Shown here piece after piece: positions 1 to 7,897 of a DNA stretch of 42,799 nt (positions within the stretch are counted from its first letter, which is position 1; the number at the start of each line of letters is the position of its first letter). The translations under genes were made by a program, and so were the position numbers. Source of the stretch: a virus; the IMG/VR virus record IMGVR_UViG_3300009428_000016, positions 1 to 42,799 of that record. One strand, given 5' to 3'. The notes below the pieces were generated by a model. It ran no database searches. It was not told the DNA's origin and saw nothing but the letters and a program-made list of their open reading frames with translations.

Positions 1-15
1 GCGTTTAATAACCAT

Positions 16-417
16 ATGTTCTATCAGTATTTTGGACATGTAACTTTACCTGGAAATAAACATCGTTTTGTAAGTTTCGATGTGCCGATATCTGTCAACC
101 AAACAACAGCGTTACTGTCTTTACAGAACGATAAAGAAATACTTGAACGTAAAGCAGACATTAAGATAAACTTCATTGCCGAAGAACTTAAGGTAACTAA
201 GTTGCTAGATGTCTATACGGTTAAAGCTACAGTGATGTTAATCTATCCATTCGTAGTGGAAAAAGAAATCCTACAATACAGAAGCTTAGACGATATCGTT
301 TCTAATCCTTTTGAGTTGGATGAAGATGTAATTTCTATACTGGTAGAATCAGCAGCAAGTGAAAGCTTACATTCATTGAAGTCTGCTATCCATGAAAAAT
401 CAATTGATAATTTATAA
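16..417 (+). CDS. Hypothetical protein, 133 aa
   Basis: I do not recognise this protein. It is a soluble-looking product with no membrane segment and no cysteine motif. The N-terminal half is rich in beta-prone residues and the C-terminal third is acidic and probably helical. Only 15 bases precede the first ATG in the window and no ribosome binding site is visible in them, so the true start could lie outside. After the stop comes a 178-base gap that holds a candidate promoter element and a weak hairpin. Its membership of an upstream operon cannot be judged. Confidence 0.6.
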   Translation: MFYQYFGHVTLPGNKHRFVSFDVPISVNQTTALLSLQNDKEILERKADIKINFIAEELKVTKLLDVYTVKATVMLIYPFVVEKEILQYRSLDDIVSNPFELDEDVISILVESAASESLHSLKSAIHEKSIDNL

Positions 418-435
418 TGCAAACTAAGTAAGGTA

Positions 436-452
436 TATATCATAACAGTGAG
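436..452 (+). promoter_or_regulatory. Candidate phage promoter, TATAT-N7-GTGAG
   Basis: TATAT (436-440), seven bases, then GTGAG (448-452). The same arrangement occurs at 15361, 20889 and 40361, always in an intergenic gap ahead of a plus-strand gene. Here the next gene starts about 140 bases downstream, further away than for the other three copies. Promoter function is inferred from recurrence only. Confidence 0.35.
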
Positions 453-541
453 TTAATTGGAAATAACAGAACCAATGTAACTTAAGAAGCAATTTAATAT
501 TAACTTATTATACAGTTTCCGCAAACAGAAAAAAGCTAAAC

Positions 542-567
542 AAAGGCAGGGCCTCCACTCTGCCTTT
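542..567 (+). terminator. Weak hairpin upstream of the 41-aa gene
   Basis: AAAGGCAG pairs with CTGCCTTT around a 10-base loop and is followed by TCATC. It lies 125 bases past the stop of the 133-aa gene. It could end that transcript or sit in the leader of the next gene. The long loop makes it weaker than the other hairpins here. Confidence 0.35.
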
Positions 568-595
568 TCATCTCTCAATTACTAAGGACGTCCTC

Positions 596-721
596 ATGAC
601 TCTTAAAGAAGAATTAATCCGAGCAGCAGCAAAAACGCTAGTAGTAACAACCGTTGCCTTTACAACAAAGTTGGCATTAGACAAAATTAAACAAGCAGTA
701 GAAAAAGATAAAAATAAATAA
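596..721 (+). CDS. Small hydrophobic/helical protein, 41 aa
   Basis: This short frame has an AAGGA ribosome binding site seven bases before its ATG and ends in TAA. The product begins MTLKEELIRAAAKTL, continues with an Ala/Val/Thr-rich stretch (about residues 9-25) and ends in a Lys-rich tail, so it is one amphipathic or membrane-seeking helix. It is followed at 765 by a good hairpin with a T-tract, so it looks like a complete transcription unit. Function is unknown. A small membrane-active or virion-associated peptide would fit, but nothing proves it. Confidence 0.55.
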   Translation: MTLKEELIRAAAKTLVVTTVAFTTKLALDKIKQAVEKDKNK

Positions 722-764
722 TTCTACTGTAAGATTTTCCACCTCGTGTACACGTGGTCTTTTA

Positions 765-784
765 GGTGGGGAGGAGTCCCCACC
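765..784 (+). terminator. Intrinsic terminator after the 41-aa gene
   Basis: Perfect 8-bp stem GGTGGGGA/TCCCCACC with loop GGAG, followed by ATTTTTTTATT. This is a classical rho-independent terminator on the plus strand. Confidence 0.8.
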
Positions 785-816
785 ATTTTTTTATTCCTTA
801 GTGTTTAAAAGCACCC

Positions 817-844
817 ATAGAGAAGGACATTAGTCCTTCTCTAT
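817..844. terminator. Second hairpin between convergent genes
   Basis: A 12-bp perfect stem, ATAGAGAAGGAC/GTCCTTCTCTAT, with loop ATTA. On the plus strand it is followed by TTTTTCTTTT. On the minus strand it follows the stop of the spike gene at 865. It probably serves as a bidirectional terminator. Confidence 0.7.
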
Positions 845-864
845 TTTTCTTTTATTTTTTTGTA

Positions 865-1863
865 CTAGATTGAATCATTAGGACCCTTGATAGGTGCCGC
901 TGAAACAATCCCGTTAGCAGTCATAGGTGCAGAGAATGTAGAAGTGCCCATTACTGATAATGTACCTTTAGATTCCATGGTAGCAGCATCGACTCCCTTA
1001 ACGACAGTGACAGCGCCAGTAAACGTAGTAGTTGGAATATCGAAAGTACCTTTCTGAGCAGTTACTTTGAAATCAGCGTTACAGTTCATCGTAAAGTTTT
1101 CACATTGAACAATGATGTCTTTATCAGCGGTTATATCAATATTCTCAGGAGCGTAGATCTCAATGTTCTTCTCATGCAATACAACTCTAGTCTCATCTTT
1201 ATTCTCTAAAAGAATCTTAGTATTGGCTGAGTCTATTCTTATTACGTTACCTACATCATCAACTATTGTAAACGAACCCTTTTCCGTATCGAGTTCGATC
1301 GTATATGTAAAAGGTTCACCGTTAAGATTAGTCGTTGTGAATCTGACTATTCTGTCATGTGTTGAGATGTGTAACGCATAACTATTGTCAGCGTTCCTAG
1401 GTGTGTTGCTAGTGCCGTCTGGATCAGCACTGAATAGTAACGTACGGGTTTCAAGTCTACGTAGATGAGAGTCTAAATTAGAAGGTACCCAATATAGCGT
1501 CTCACTATCTGCCCATCGATAAATAAACACGCGTTCATTCTTTCTAACGTCTGGTGCATTTTCAGACCTATCGCCCATTGGCAACCAGATTGCTTTAACG
1601 GCAGTTGTATGGGTAATCTTAATAGTTACGTCATTTTCTTCTTCATCTTTAAAGGTAACTTCTTCTTCTCTATCTTCAACACTTCCCTTACCTGACATTT
1701 CAGCCATGTGAGTAGGAAGGTAAACTAATATGTCATTTGTACTTCTGGATTTGTTTTCAGCTACTCGACCTATGTCATAGAACTTCCAATCATCAACCAT
1801 AGATTCGAGACTGGCTATCTTCTTTAACATCTGTTCGAGAACGGCTGCTGTTTTCTTTTCCAT
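865..1863 (-). CDS. Baseplate central spike protein, gp5/VgrG-like beta-helix
   Basis: Probable membrane-piercing spike at the tip of the contractile tail. The N-terminus (about residues 1-25) is a short helical segment. The middle (about 40-190) is beta-rich. From about residue 195 onward the protein is a run of short alternating beta repeats such as KNIEIYAPENIDITADKDI, the pattern seen in the trimeric beta-helix of T4 gp5, VgrG and phage gpV spikes. No lysozyme domain is visible, unlike T4 gp5. At 332 residues it is in the usual range for gpV-type spikes. It is transcribed divergently from the SbcC-like gene, with 70 bases between the starts. The family call rests on the repeat pattern, not on a catalytic motif. 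Confidence 0.65.
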   Translation of the reverse strand: MEKKTAAVLEQMLKKIASLESMVDDWKFYDIGRVAENKSRSTNDILVYLPTHMAEMSGKGSVEDREEEVTFKDEEENDVTIKITHTTAVKAIWLPMGDRSENAPDVRKNERVFIYRWADSETLYWVPSNLDSHLRRLETRTLLFSADPDGTSNTPRNADNSYALHISTHDRIVRFTTTNLNGEPFTYTIELDTEKGSFTIVDDVGNVIRIDSANTKILLENKDETRVVLHEKNIEIYAPENIDITADKDIIVQCENFTMNCNADFKVTAQKGTFDIPTTTFTGAVTVVKGVDAATMESKGTLSVMGTSTFSAPMTANGIVSAAPIKGPNDSI

Positions 1864-1896
1864 AATCTTAAGTCCTGTGTTTTTTCAAATACCCTT

Positions 1897-1913
1897 CATA
1901 TATAATGAGAGAC
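1897..1913 (+). promoter_or_regulatory. AT-rich element between divergent genes
   Basis: CATATATAATGAGAGAC lies 21 bases before the ATG of the SbcC-like gene. It contains a TATAAT, but I find no well-spaced -35 box. It resembles the TATAT-N7-RTGA elements in composition without matching their spacing. It may serve either or both divergent genes. Confidence 0.3.
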
Positions 1914-1933
1914 ATTCAAATTGAGATTCACTA

Positions 1934-4465
1934 ATGCACATACTAGATCTATATATCCGCAACAATAAACGTTTGATGGATAAAAAAACTAACGTTATTC
2001 ATTGGACTATACATAGCGACGTACAGCTTCTAATTGGCGGTAATGGGTTTGGTAAGAGTACGCTGCAAAATGAGTTCAGTCCTCTTCCAGCTAATCCTAA
2101 GCACTATTTGAAGACAGGCTGTAAGAAAGTACTTGTTGAACATGAATCTAAGCGCTATCGTTTGGAATCAGATTTTGGTAAAAAGCATAAACATTCATTC
2201 TTTGATATTGAGCAAGATAAAGAATTGAATGATGGGGGTACGGTTACAGTACAGATGGATTTATGTAAACGTATTTTAGGTTACGATAATGAAATACATA
2301 ACTTCTTAAAAGGTAAAGTTAAACTAACGACTATGTCTTCTAAGGAGCGTAAAGATTTCTTTAGTAAAGTAAGTGATGTTCCAATTGACTTCGCTTTAAA
2401 AGTGTATGATAGTTTGAGGGTGGAAGCTAGAAACTTAGCAGGGGTACAGAAGTATAATAAACAGAAAGTATTCGATGAGACTAAGAAGCTGTTATCGGAC
2501 GAGAAGAAGAAGGAGTTCCAAGATGAGATTGTTGATTTAAAAGCAACGGTTGCAGAACTCACAGGGGCTAGGTTTAATAATCACTCACCAGCTCCCGTCC
2601 ATATCCAAGATCTACATTCTAAAATAGATAAGATGAGCGACTACATCGTATCTAACCATTTGACCTACACTGGCTATTCTTCAATAGCTGAGTTAGAAGC
2701 TGAAATACAAACAGCCGATAAACAAAAAACATCGTGTAGTGATAAGTTACGTTTCTTATTAGAGAAGATGGAATTACATAAACGTAAGCTAGAGTTTGTT
2801 AATTCAGTAACTGAGTATCCAACTGCTAAAGTTAAAGAAGATCTATTTGAATTAAAAGAACAGATAGAGACGGTTGAACATGAAGAGTCTTTACATGACC
2901 TATCTTTAGTTCATGATTTTAGAGACAAGCAACAGATTGAGATCATTCTACGTGCCTTTGAAGAAGCTAAACGTACTCTTCAAGAATCCTTAATTACATT
3001 ACCTGTGAATGTGAATAAGAACATGGCAGATGAATCTCTTTATATTCATGTCCAGAACAAACGCAGTCAAGCTGTTACTGCACTCAATGAGCTAGACAAC
3101 GAGATTCAAAATAGACGCGCTACCATTACACACATCGAGTCTCACGATAGCGTAACCTGTGAAGAATGTAACCATGTCTTCACTCCGGGGGTGGATGTTA
3201 AAAGCATTCCTAGACTTAAACAGACGAATGAGCAAGCGGCTGTTGAGATGGAAGCATTTGAACTCAAGATAAAGAAATGTGATGATAAACTAGCTGAGTT
3301 ACGAGATTACAGAATGAAGCATGAGAACATCTTGCGTTCACTTAATCATTACAACTTAGATCAATTATCATTAGACATCGACAGTAATCCTTGCAGTGTA
3401 CGAACGTTCATAACGACAGATGAGTTATACTTCACTTCTCCTTCTAGTTTAGCTCCTAGACTAGATAAGATACATGAGTTAATAAAGGTTAAGGTTAAGT
3501 GGTTTGTCCTTAAAGAGAAACATGACCATATAGCGTCTATACTTCAACACCGTGAACGTTTAGGCATAACCGATGAAGATGCTCAGTATACAACAGAGGT
3601 TGTTAAAACGCTTGAGAACGAATATCATGAGACAGCTAACCTACATGCTAGTTTCACCGATACTTTTACTCAACTGACCAAGATGAAGAATCGACTAGGT
3701 CAGGAACGTACTCAACAACAGCAATTGATGGAGATGGTTAAGAAGTTAAATCACTATTACGTAGACTCTGTTAAAAGTAAAGTTAACAGTGGTATAGATG
3801 AGAAAGTAAATGAACTGTCTATGAAGCTTTATCGTTTGAATGAAACATTGACTAGCTGTAGCATTACAGAAGGAATAATAGATCATTTAGAAAACGCATT
3901 GAAGCAAGTGGATGATGATATTATTATCTACGCTAAACTGATAGAGAAGCTAGGTCCTCAAAAAGGATTGATTGGTAAAAGTCTAATTTCATTTACTAAC
4001 TATTTCATTGAACGAATGAATGAAGTAATCGCTGCTATCTGGACTACACCTTTGTCAGTAATGCCCATGACTGTATCAGAGAAAGGCTTTAGCTACATGT
4101 TCCCTGTAGTTACCTATCTAGAATCTAATGCATCTGAGGATGTGTCTGGAACGTCGTCTGGCGAAGCTGAGATAATAGACTTTGCATTCATGTTAATTAC
4201 GGCAAGTTGTTTAGGTCTTTCAAACTATCCACTATTGCTAGATGAAGTTGGGAAATACTTTAAGTTAGAACACAAGGTAAGACTTTACGATTATCTAAAG
4301 CTTTTGTCAGAACACAATAAAGCAAGTACGATAGTATTAATCTCTCACTTTAAAGGTACGTACGAGGCACTTACTAGAGCAGACGTTTGTAGAATAGACC
4401 CAACCGGTTTAGAGATACAAGACCATGAGAATAAGTTCTTCAACATAAACCCAGTAGAAGCATAG
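1934..4465 (+). CDS. Rad50/SbcC-like recombination ATPase (T4 gp46 type)
   Basis: An SMC-like ATPase that would act with an Mre11/SbcD/gp47 nuclease in DNA end processing and recombination-dependent replication. The Walker A loop GGNGFGKST is at residues 35-43. A long coiled coil follows, broken by a zinc hook CEEC at about residues 409-412, which dimerises such proteins through a shared metal. A second coiled arm leads to the ABC signature SGTSSGE (from residue 738) and Walker B LLLDE (D770, E771), then a switch histidine in ISHFKG. At 843 residues it is longer than T4 gp46 (about 560) and shorter than bacterial SbcC. No nuclease partner is in this window. It ends in a strong bidirectional hairpin. 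Start: first ATG of the frame, with a weak ribosome binding site. Confidence 0.9.
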   Translation: MHILDLYIRNNKRLMDKKTNVIHWTIHSDVQLLIGGNGFGKSTLQNEFSPLPANPKHYLKTGCKKVLVEHESKRYRLESDFGKKHKHSFFDIEQDKELNDGGTVTVQMDLCKRILGYDNEIHNFLKGKVKLTTMSSKERKDFFSKVSDVPIDFALKVYDSLRVEARNLAGVQKYNKQKVFDETKKLLSDEKKKEFQDEIVDLKATVAELTGARFNNHSPAPVHIQDLHSKIDKMSDYIVSNHLTYTGYSSIAELEAEIQTADKQKTSCSDKLRFLLEKMELHKRKLEFVNSVTEYPTAKVKEDLFELKEQIETVEHEESLHDLSLVHDFRDKQQIEIILRAFEEAKRTLQESLITLPVNVNKNMADESLYIHVQNKRSQAVTALNELDNEIQNRRATITHIESHDSVTCEECNHVFTPGVDVKSIPRLKQTNEQAAVEMEAFELKIKKCDDKLAELRDYRMKHENILRSLNHYNLDQLSLDIDSNPCSVRTFITTDELYFTSPSSLAPRLDKIHELIKVKVKWFVLKEKHDHIASILQHRERLGITDEDAQYTTEVVKTLENEYHETANLHASFTDTFTQLTKMKNRLGQERTQQQQLMEMVKKLNHYYVDSVKSKVNSGIDEKVNELSMKLYRLNETLTSCSITEGIIDHLENALKQVDDDIIIYAKLIEKLGPQKGLIGKSLISFTNYFIERMNEVIAAIWTTPLSVMPMTVSEKGFSYMFPVVTYLESNASEDVSGTSSGEAEIIDFAFMLITASCLGLSNYPLLLDEVGKYFKLEHKVRLYDYLKLLSEHNKASTIVLISHFKGTYEALTRADVCRIDPTGLEIQDHENKFFNINPVEA

Positions 4466-4466
4466 A

Positions 4467-4488
4467 GGAAGGGACTTCGGTCCCTTCC
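4467..4488. terminator. Bidirectional hairpin plus CTTATGTTT
   Basis: GGAAGGGAC/GTCCCTTCC with a TTCG tetraloop lies between the convergent SbcC-like and 199-aa genes. It is followed by CTTATGTTTG. The reverse complement of that motif (AACATAA) also occurs on the left flank, at 4442. It belongs to the hairpin-TTATG class described in the findings. Confidence 0.75.
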
Positions 4489-4498
4489 CTTATGTTTG

Positions 4499-5098
4499 TT
4501 ATTCTAACGTATTGCTTTCAAAGAAACGAATGTACTCTTCTAGTTTCGCCACTTTAGTAGTAAGTTCTTGAATAGTTTTGTAAGGATTGATTTCAGCATT
4601 AACGTTAATCAATCTTTCCTGCTCTAGCGTGTCATGAATCTCCTGAGTTATGAGCTCAACGACTTCCCCTTCAACAATAAAGCATTCTAATTCTTTCCCC
4701 ACCAACTGAGAAGCCAATGTCTTCATCTCATTTAAAACATGTTCAGTACTTAAAGACTTAGGTATAGCGCCTATATCGATACATAGCGTTTCTGTTTTAT
4801 ATTCAACAATACTTGATTGTACATAGCTAGTAAAATAGTTTACCGGTATATAGATTTCATTACCGTCGCTCTGAATCATCAATGCAATTTGAATGTCTTT
4901 CTCGGAAGCTTCGTCATAAACGTCTTGTTCTAAACCAATCTTAGCGTAAACTGATTGTTGTACGTCTATACTGAAACCTAACTCTGATAGTCTACTTACA
5001 CGAATACATTCAATGCGAGTAGTTTGTAGGTGTTCGTAGGGAGCTTTAAATCCATAGAAACCTACATCGCCAACTTTAGGTAAATATAAACCCATCAT
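4499..5098 (-). CDS. Hypothetical protein, 199 aa, possibly virion-associated
   Basis: Not recognised. The first half is beta-rich and the last 40 residues form a probable coiled coil. Its ATG overlaps the stop codon of the preceding gene (TAATG), so translation is coupled to the 575-aa protein, a probable virion component. This suggests a partner or chaperone role in assembly. The second codon is also ATG, at 5095, so the start could be one residue later. There are no membrane segments or cysteine clusters. Confidence 0.65.
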   Translation of the reverse strand: MMGLYLPKVGDVGFYGFKAPYEHLQTTRIECIRVSRLSELGFSIDVQQSVYAKIGLEQDVYDEASEKDIQIALMIQSDGNEIYIPVNYFTSYVQSSIVEYKTETLCIDIGAIPKSLSTEHVLNEMKTLASQLVGKELECFIVEGEVVELITQEIHDTLEQERLINVNAEINPYKTIQELTTKVAKLEEYIRFFESNTLE

Positions 5099-6825
5099 TA
5101 GTGAAGTATTCCGTCATTAGGATCGTTTCCACCATCGTTTCTTCGATCAGCAAATGTTCCAGCGAACGTACCATGATTAGAAACGTAGTCACCTAATCTG
5201 GCAGTCACGACTACCTCATAACCGTTATAAGGAATGCTATACTCGGCGAACATGAAAGCCGCGTCGCTACCCGATGAGAAAGCTGTTTCTACAGCGGTTG
5301 GTTCACCTATCTGAGTTAAATGAGCGTACCAGTAGATGGGTCCATCAAAAAAGTATGCATCCATATTACCAGTTTCCGGATTGAACTTCACCAATCTTAC
5401 AACCAGTGAGTTTGTATCGTACTTATCTGAACCAAATGAACACTCTATCTCCGGCAATCCTATGAATCCATCTCCAGGTCCTGGACCAATAACAGGACCG
5501 TCGTCATCACCGTCTCCAGGAAATTCAGGAATGGGTGGTTCGATTATTACATTTGAACGGACAGATATTAAGTAATTTACTTTCTCGTAATTAAATACGA
5601 TGTAAGTATTATCACCTCGCTCTACTGTACTGAAATCATTTGGTAGATTGACGTATCCATCACCGTCCCAACGTTCTGCGTAATAAAAAGCAGATGTTAA
5701 CTGCTGCATGAATCCGCGAGTATAAGGTGATAGGCGATCGTAATAAGCATCTAAGGTAGATACAGAAGCAAACTCTGGCATCTGATCTCTAAAGCGCGTT
5801 ATGCCGGTCTGGTTCTTTTCATTACCAATTGCTACAAAGCCAATGGATTTAAATGTGAATGCGCTATGTTCAAGATTATTGTAGACATAGTCTATATCTA
5901 AACCGTGGAACGTACTGAAACCATATTTAAACATTAGCTCCATATCAGCAGTAGGTGAATAAATACCGAAGATAGACTGTAAGTTTTCAACAGATATCTC
6001 ATTCCACATTGGGCTGATGTAGAACTCATTAGGTAGGAACAGTTCAGGTAATATCTTTTCCCATTCAGATCTTGGGTATTCAGAATTGGCCAGTATATGT
6101 TCAACTAAGCTATTTTTAATAAGATCAATGTTCTTACCAGCGTTACCATATATAAGCGCTGTGAACGTTATTTTGTGAGTGACCTCAGGATCATTCTTAT
6201 CGACCCAGTCAACTTCGAGCGGGTACTGATGAGTAAAAGGCACTTCATTGCGAACGATATCAATACGATTGAATATATCAGTGAGACTAATATTGTCTAG
6301 TGTATTGAATACATTGGCTCGGGTTTCATGGAGTTTATCTAAATCGTCCAAGGGCATGATGGGGAATAATTCATACTCAGGATATTCTTTATCGAACTCT
6401 TGATCAGAGAACCATAGACTAACTAAGTCTCCATCTGCACTAAAAACTATATAAGTAGGGTACCAAACATCACCCACTTTTTCCATTCTTCCAACTTCTT
6501 CAATTTCTAAATCGGAATATTGAACTTGGAAAAGTTGCTTAAAGTCTGAGTTGTCGCCAGTGTAACTGCCATCTTTCGATGTGTCATAAATCCACTGTGC
6601 CATTTCAAGTATTGCATTTCGCATGCCGAGAGGCAAAGCCATTTGTACATCATTATTTTCAGATTGAAAAGTTAATATCTTCACATCTTTAAATTGTGAG
6701 CTTGAATAATTACCAATCTCTCTGCTAAAACTTGCAGAGTTAGGCGATAACTCACCGATGGGACTGACCTGCCCAGGAGTATTGTTTATTAAAGGTATTA
6801 CGTTAACAAAAGAATGAACGATCAT
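5098..6825 (-). CDS. Probable virion structural protein with Pro/Gly linker
   Basis: I chose the ATG at 6825 because GAGGTG stands just before it. The frame is open up to 6879, but that start has no ribosome binding site. The 575-residue product has a large N-terminal region with no motif I recognise, then a proline/glycine/aspartate-rich linker (about residues 427-457, for example VIGPGPGDGF). A beta-rich C-terminal domain of about 115 residues follows, looking like an Ig-type or receptor-facing module. Such modular architecture is common in tail or capsid decoration proteins of large phages. It is coupled to the 199-aa gene downstream. The exact role (tail fibre, baseplate or decoration) is unknown. 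Confidence 0.65.
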   Translation of the reverse strand: MIVHSFVNVIPLINNTPGQVSPIGELSPNSASFSREIGNYSSSQFKDVKILTFQSENNDVQMALPLGMRNAILEMAQWIYDTSKDGSYTGDNSDFKQLFQVQYSDLEIEEVGRMEKVGDVWYPTYIVFSADGDLVSLWFSDQEFDKEYPEYELFPIMPLDDLDKLHETRANVFNTLDNISLTDIFNRIDIVRNEVPFTHQYPLEVDWVDKNDPEVTHKITFTALIYGNAGKNIDLIKNSLVEHILANSEYPRSEWEKILPELFLPNEFYISPMWNEISVENLQSIFGIYSPTADMELMFKYGFSTFHGLDIDYVYNNLEHSAFTFKSIGFVAIGNEKNQTGITRFRDQMPEFASVSTLDAYYDRLSPYTRGFMQQLTSAFYYAERWDGDGYVNLPNDFSTVERGDNTYIVFNYEKVNYLISVRSNVIIEPPIPEFPGDGDDDGPVIGPGPGDGFIGLPEIECSFGSDKYDTNSLVVRLVKFNPETGNMDAYFFDGPIYWYAHLTQIGEPTAVETAFSSGSDAAFMFAEYSIPYNGYEVVVTARLGDYVSNHGTFAGTFADRRNDGGNDPNDGILH

Positions 6826-6856
6826 AGTCACCTCGTTTGTAGAAAAGGAATAAGTT

Positions 6857-7387
6857 ATGCTATATCTTATTAAAGTCATATTATCTTCATTCCTCCCGTT
6901 TATGAAAGAAGCAATGATGGGAGCTAATGGACATCCTTACATGGATGGTAAAAAGAGAAAGTCGGAAGGAGGCATGGTTACAGCCTTGCTACCAATCTCT
7001 CTTTTATGCATTGCCTTTGTAAGTACAGATCTATTAGAAAAATATGACATGTTAAACAAATTGACATTGACAGTCGAGGCTACTAAAAAGGAGTTAGTCA
7101 CAAAAGAAAAGAAGTTAGAAAGTCTAGAGGCTAAATATGAGACTCTAGAATCAGAAAATTCAAAGTTAGATACTGCTCTCTTTAGAAAGGATTATGACTA
7201 TAAGGGTCTGAAAGGTGACTATATCGAAATGAAGGATTTGTATAAAACTCTCTTCACTAAATATGAAAACCTTAAAGATAAAAAAGAAGGTATCTGTTTT
7301 CCCAACGTCGACTATTCAAATGAAACTATTGACTTAGATGAACTGAATAGAAAACTCAACAATTACAACCGAGGTTCTAATGATTAA
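6857..7387 (+). CDS. Probable inner-membrane spanin (Rz-like)
   Basis: The product would sit in the inner membrane with a long periplasmic coiled coil and, with the lipoprotein encoded next, fuse the two host membranes at lysis. A basic stretch GKKRK precedes a single strong hydrophobic segment (about residues 41-56, VTALLPISLLCIAFV), then Lys/Glu-rich heptads from about 65 to 150. The start at 6857 has AAGGA seven bases upstream. Later in-frame ATGs at 6902, 6914, 6917 and 6941 lack clear sites but would give a more typical short cytoplasmic tail. Its 3' end overlaps the next gene by 8 bases. Sequence identity of spanins is low, so the call rests on architecture and context. Confidence 0.55.
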   Translation: MLYLIKVILSSFLPFMKEAMMGANGHPYMDGKKRKSEGGMVTALLPISLLCIAFVSTDLLEKYDMLNKLTLTVEATKKELVTKEKKLESLEAKYETLESENSKLDTALFRKDYDYKGLKGDYIEMKDLYKTLFTKYENLKDKKEGICFPNVDYSNETIDLDELNRKLNNYNRGSND

Positions 7388-7850
7388 CCGTATCGTACTC
7401 GCTGTGTTCTGCTGCTCTTATTTGAGCAGCTGTAACCTGACGGCTAACCAACCCCCTAATGAATACAGCCGTGCAATTGACACAACTCAAGTTACGGAGC
7501 CTATGATACATAACGCCCCAAAGCTAAAGGACTTCGTAGAGCTGTACGGAGACCAACAAGGAGGTAGGATCTATGTTCGAGAACTTAAGAACTATCATGA
7601 GTACTTATCTTATTACATCCAGTATCTGTCAAAACAATACGACATACCGGTGTATAGCGAGAAGTCTTGTATTTATCCTCCTACAGAAGAAGGGCTAATA
7701 ATTCCTGAAATAGATGAGATAACAGACTCGTCTCCAGAAGAGATAATTAATCGGTTAGCTATTCATATAGGTAAGGTCACGCGTACTGTTGATGAGTACA
7801 ATAAAGCCCTTGCTGATAAATACGATAAATACAAATCGTGTATTAATTAA
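7380..7850 (+). CDS. Probable outer-membrane lipoprotein spanin (Rz1-like)
   Basis: The N-terminus is a lipoprotein signal: a basic start MINR, a hydrophobic core, then the lipobox LSSC with the lipidated cysteine at about residue 18. The mature protein of about 138 residues begins with a low-complexity Pro/Asn/Thr region, followed by a helical periplasmic part. Residue +2 after the cysteine is Asn, compatible with outer-membrane sorting. It overlaps the preceding membrane/coiled-coil gene by 8 bases, the classic arrangement of an o-spanin after its i-spanin. It is longer than lambda Rz1. An ordinary phage lipoprotein, for example one excluding superinfection, remains possible. Confidence 0.55.
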   Translation: MINRIVLAVFCCSYLSSCNLTANQPPNEYSRAIDTTQVTEPMIHNAPKLKDFVELYGDQQGGRIYVRELKNYHEYLSYYIQYLSKQYDIPVYSEKSCIYPPTEEGLIIPEIDEITDSSPEEIINRLAIHIGKVTRTVDEYNKALADKYDKYKSCIN

Positions 7851-7865
7851 CCTAAATCCCTATTA

Positions 7866-7879
7866 CTATAGACTACTAA
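7866..7879 (+). promoter_or_regulatory. CTATAGAC[A/T]ACTAA element, copy 1
   Basis: CTATAGACTACTAA lies 18 bases before the RNase H ATG. A near-identical 14-mer (one mismatch) occurs at 18269-18282, at a similar distance from the next gene. It may be a second promoter class or a conserved leader element; no function is shown. Confidence 0.3.
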
Positions 7880-7897
7880 ACAATTAAGGATATTACG

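Noticed and set aside
1934-4465. SMC/condensin-like chromosome protein
   Set aside because: The CxxC zinc hook in mid-coil and overall length indicate Rad50/SbcC, not SMC with a hinge domain.
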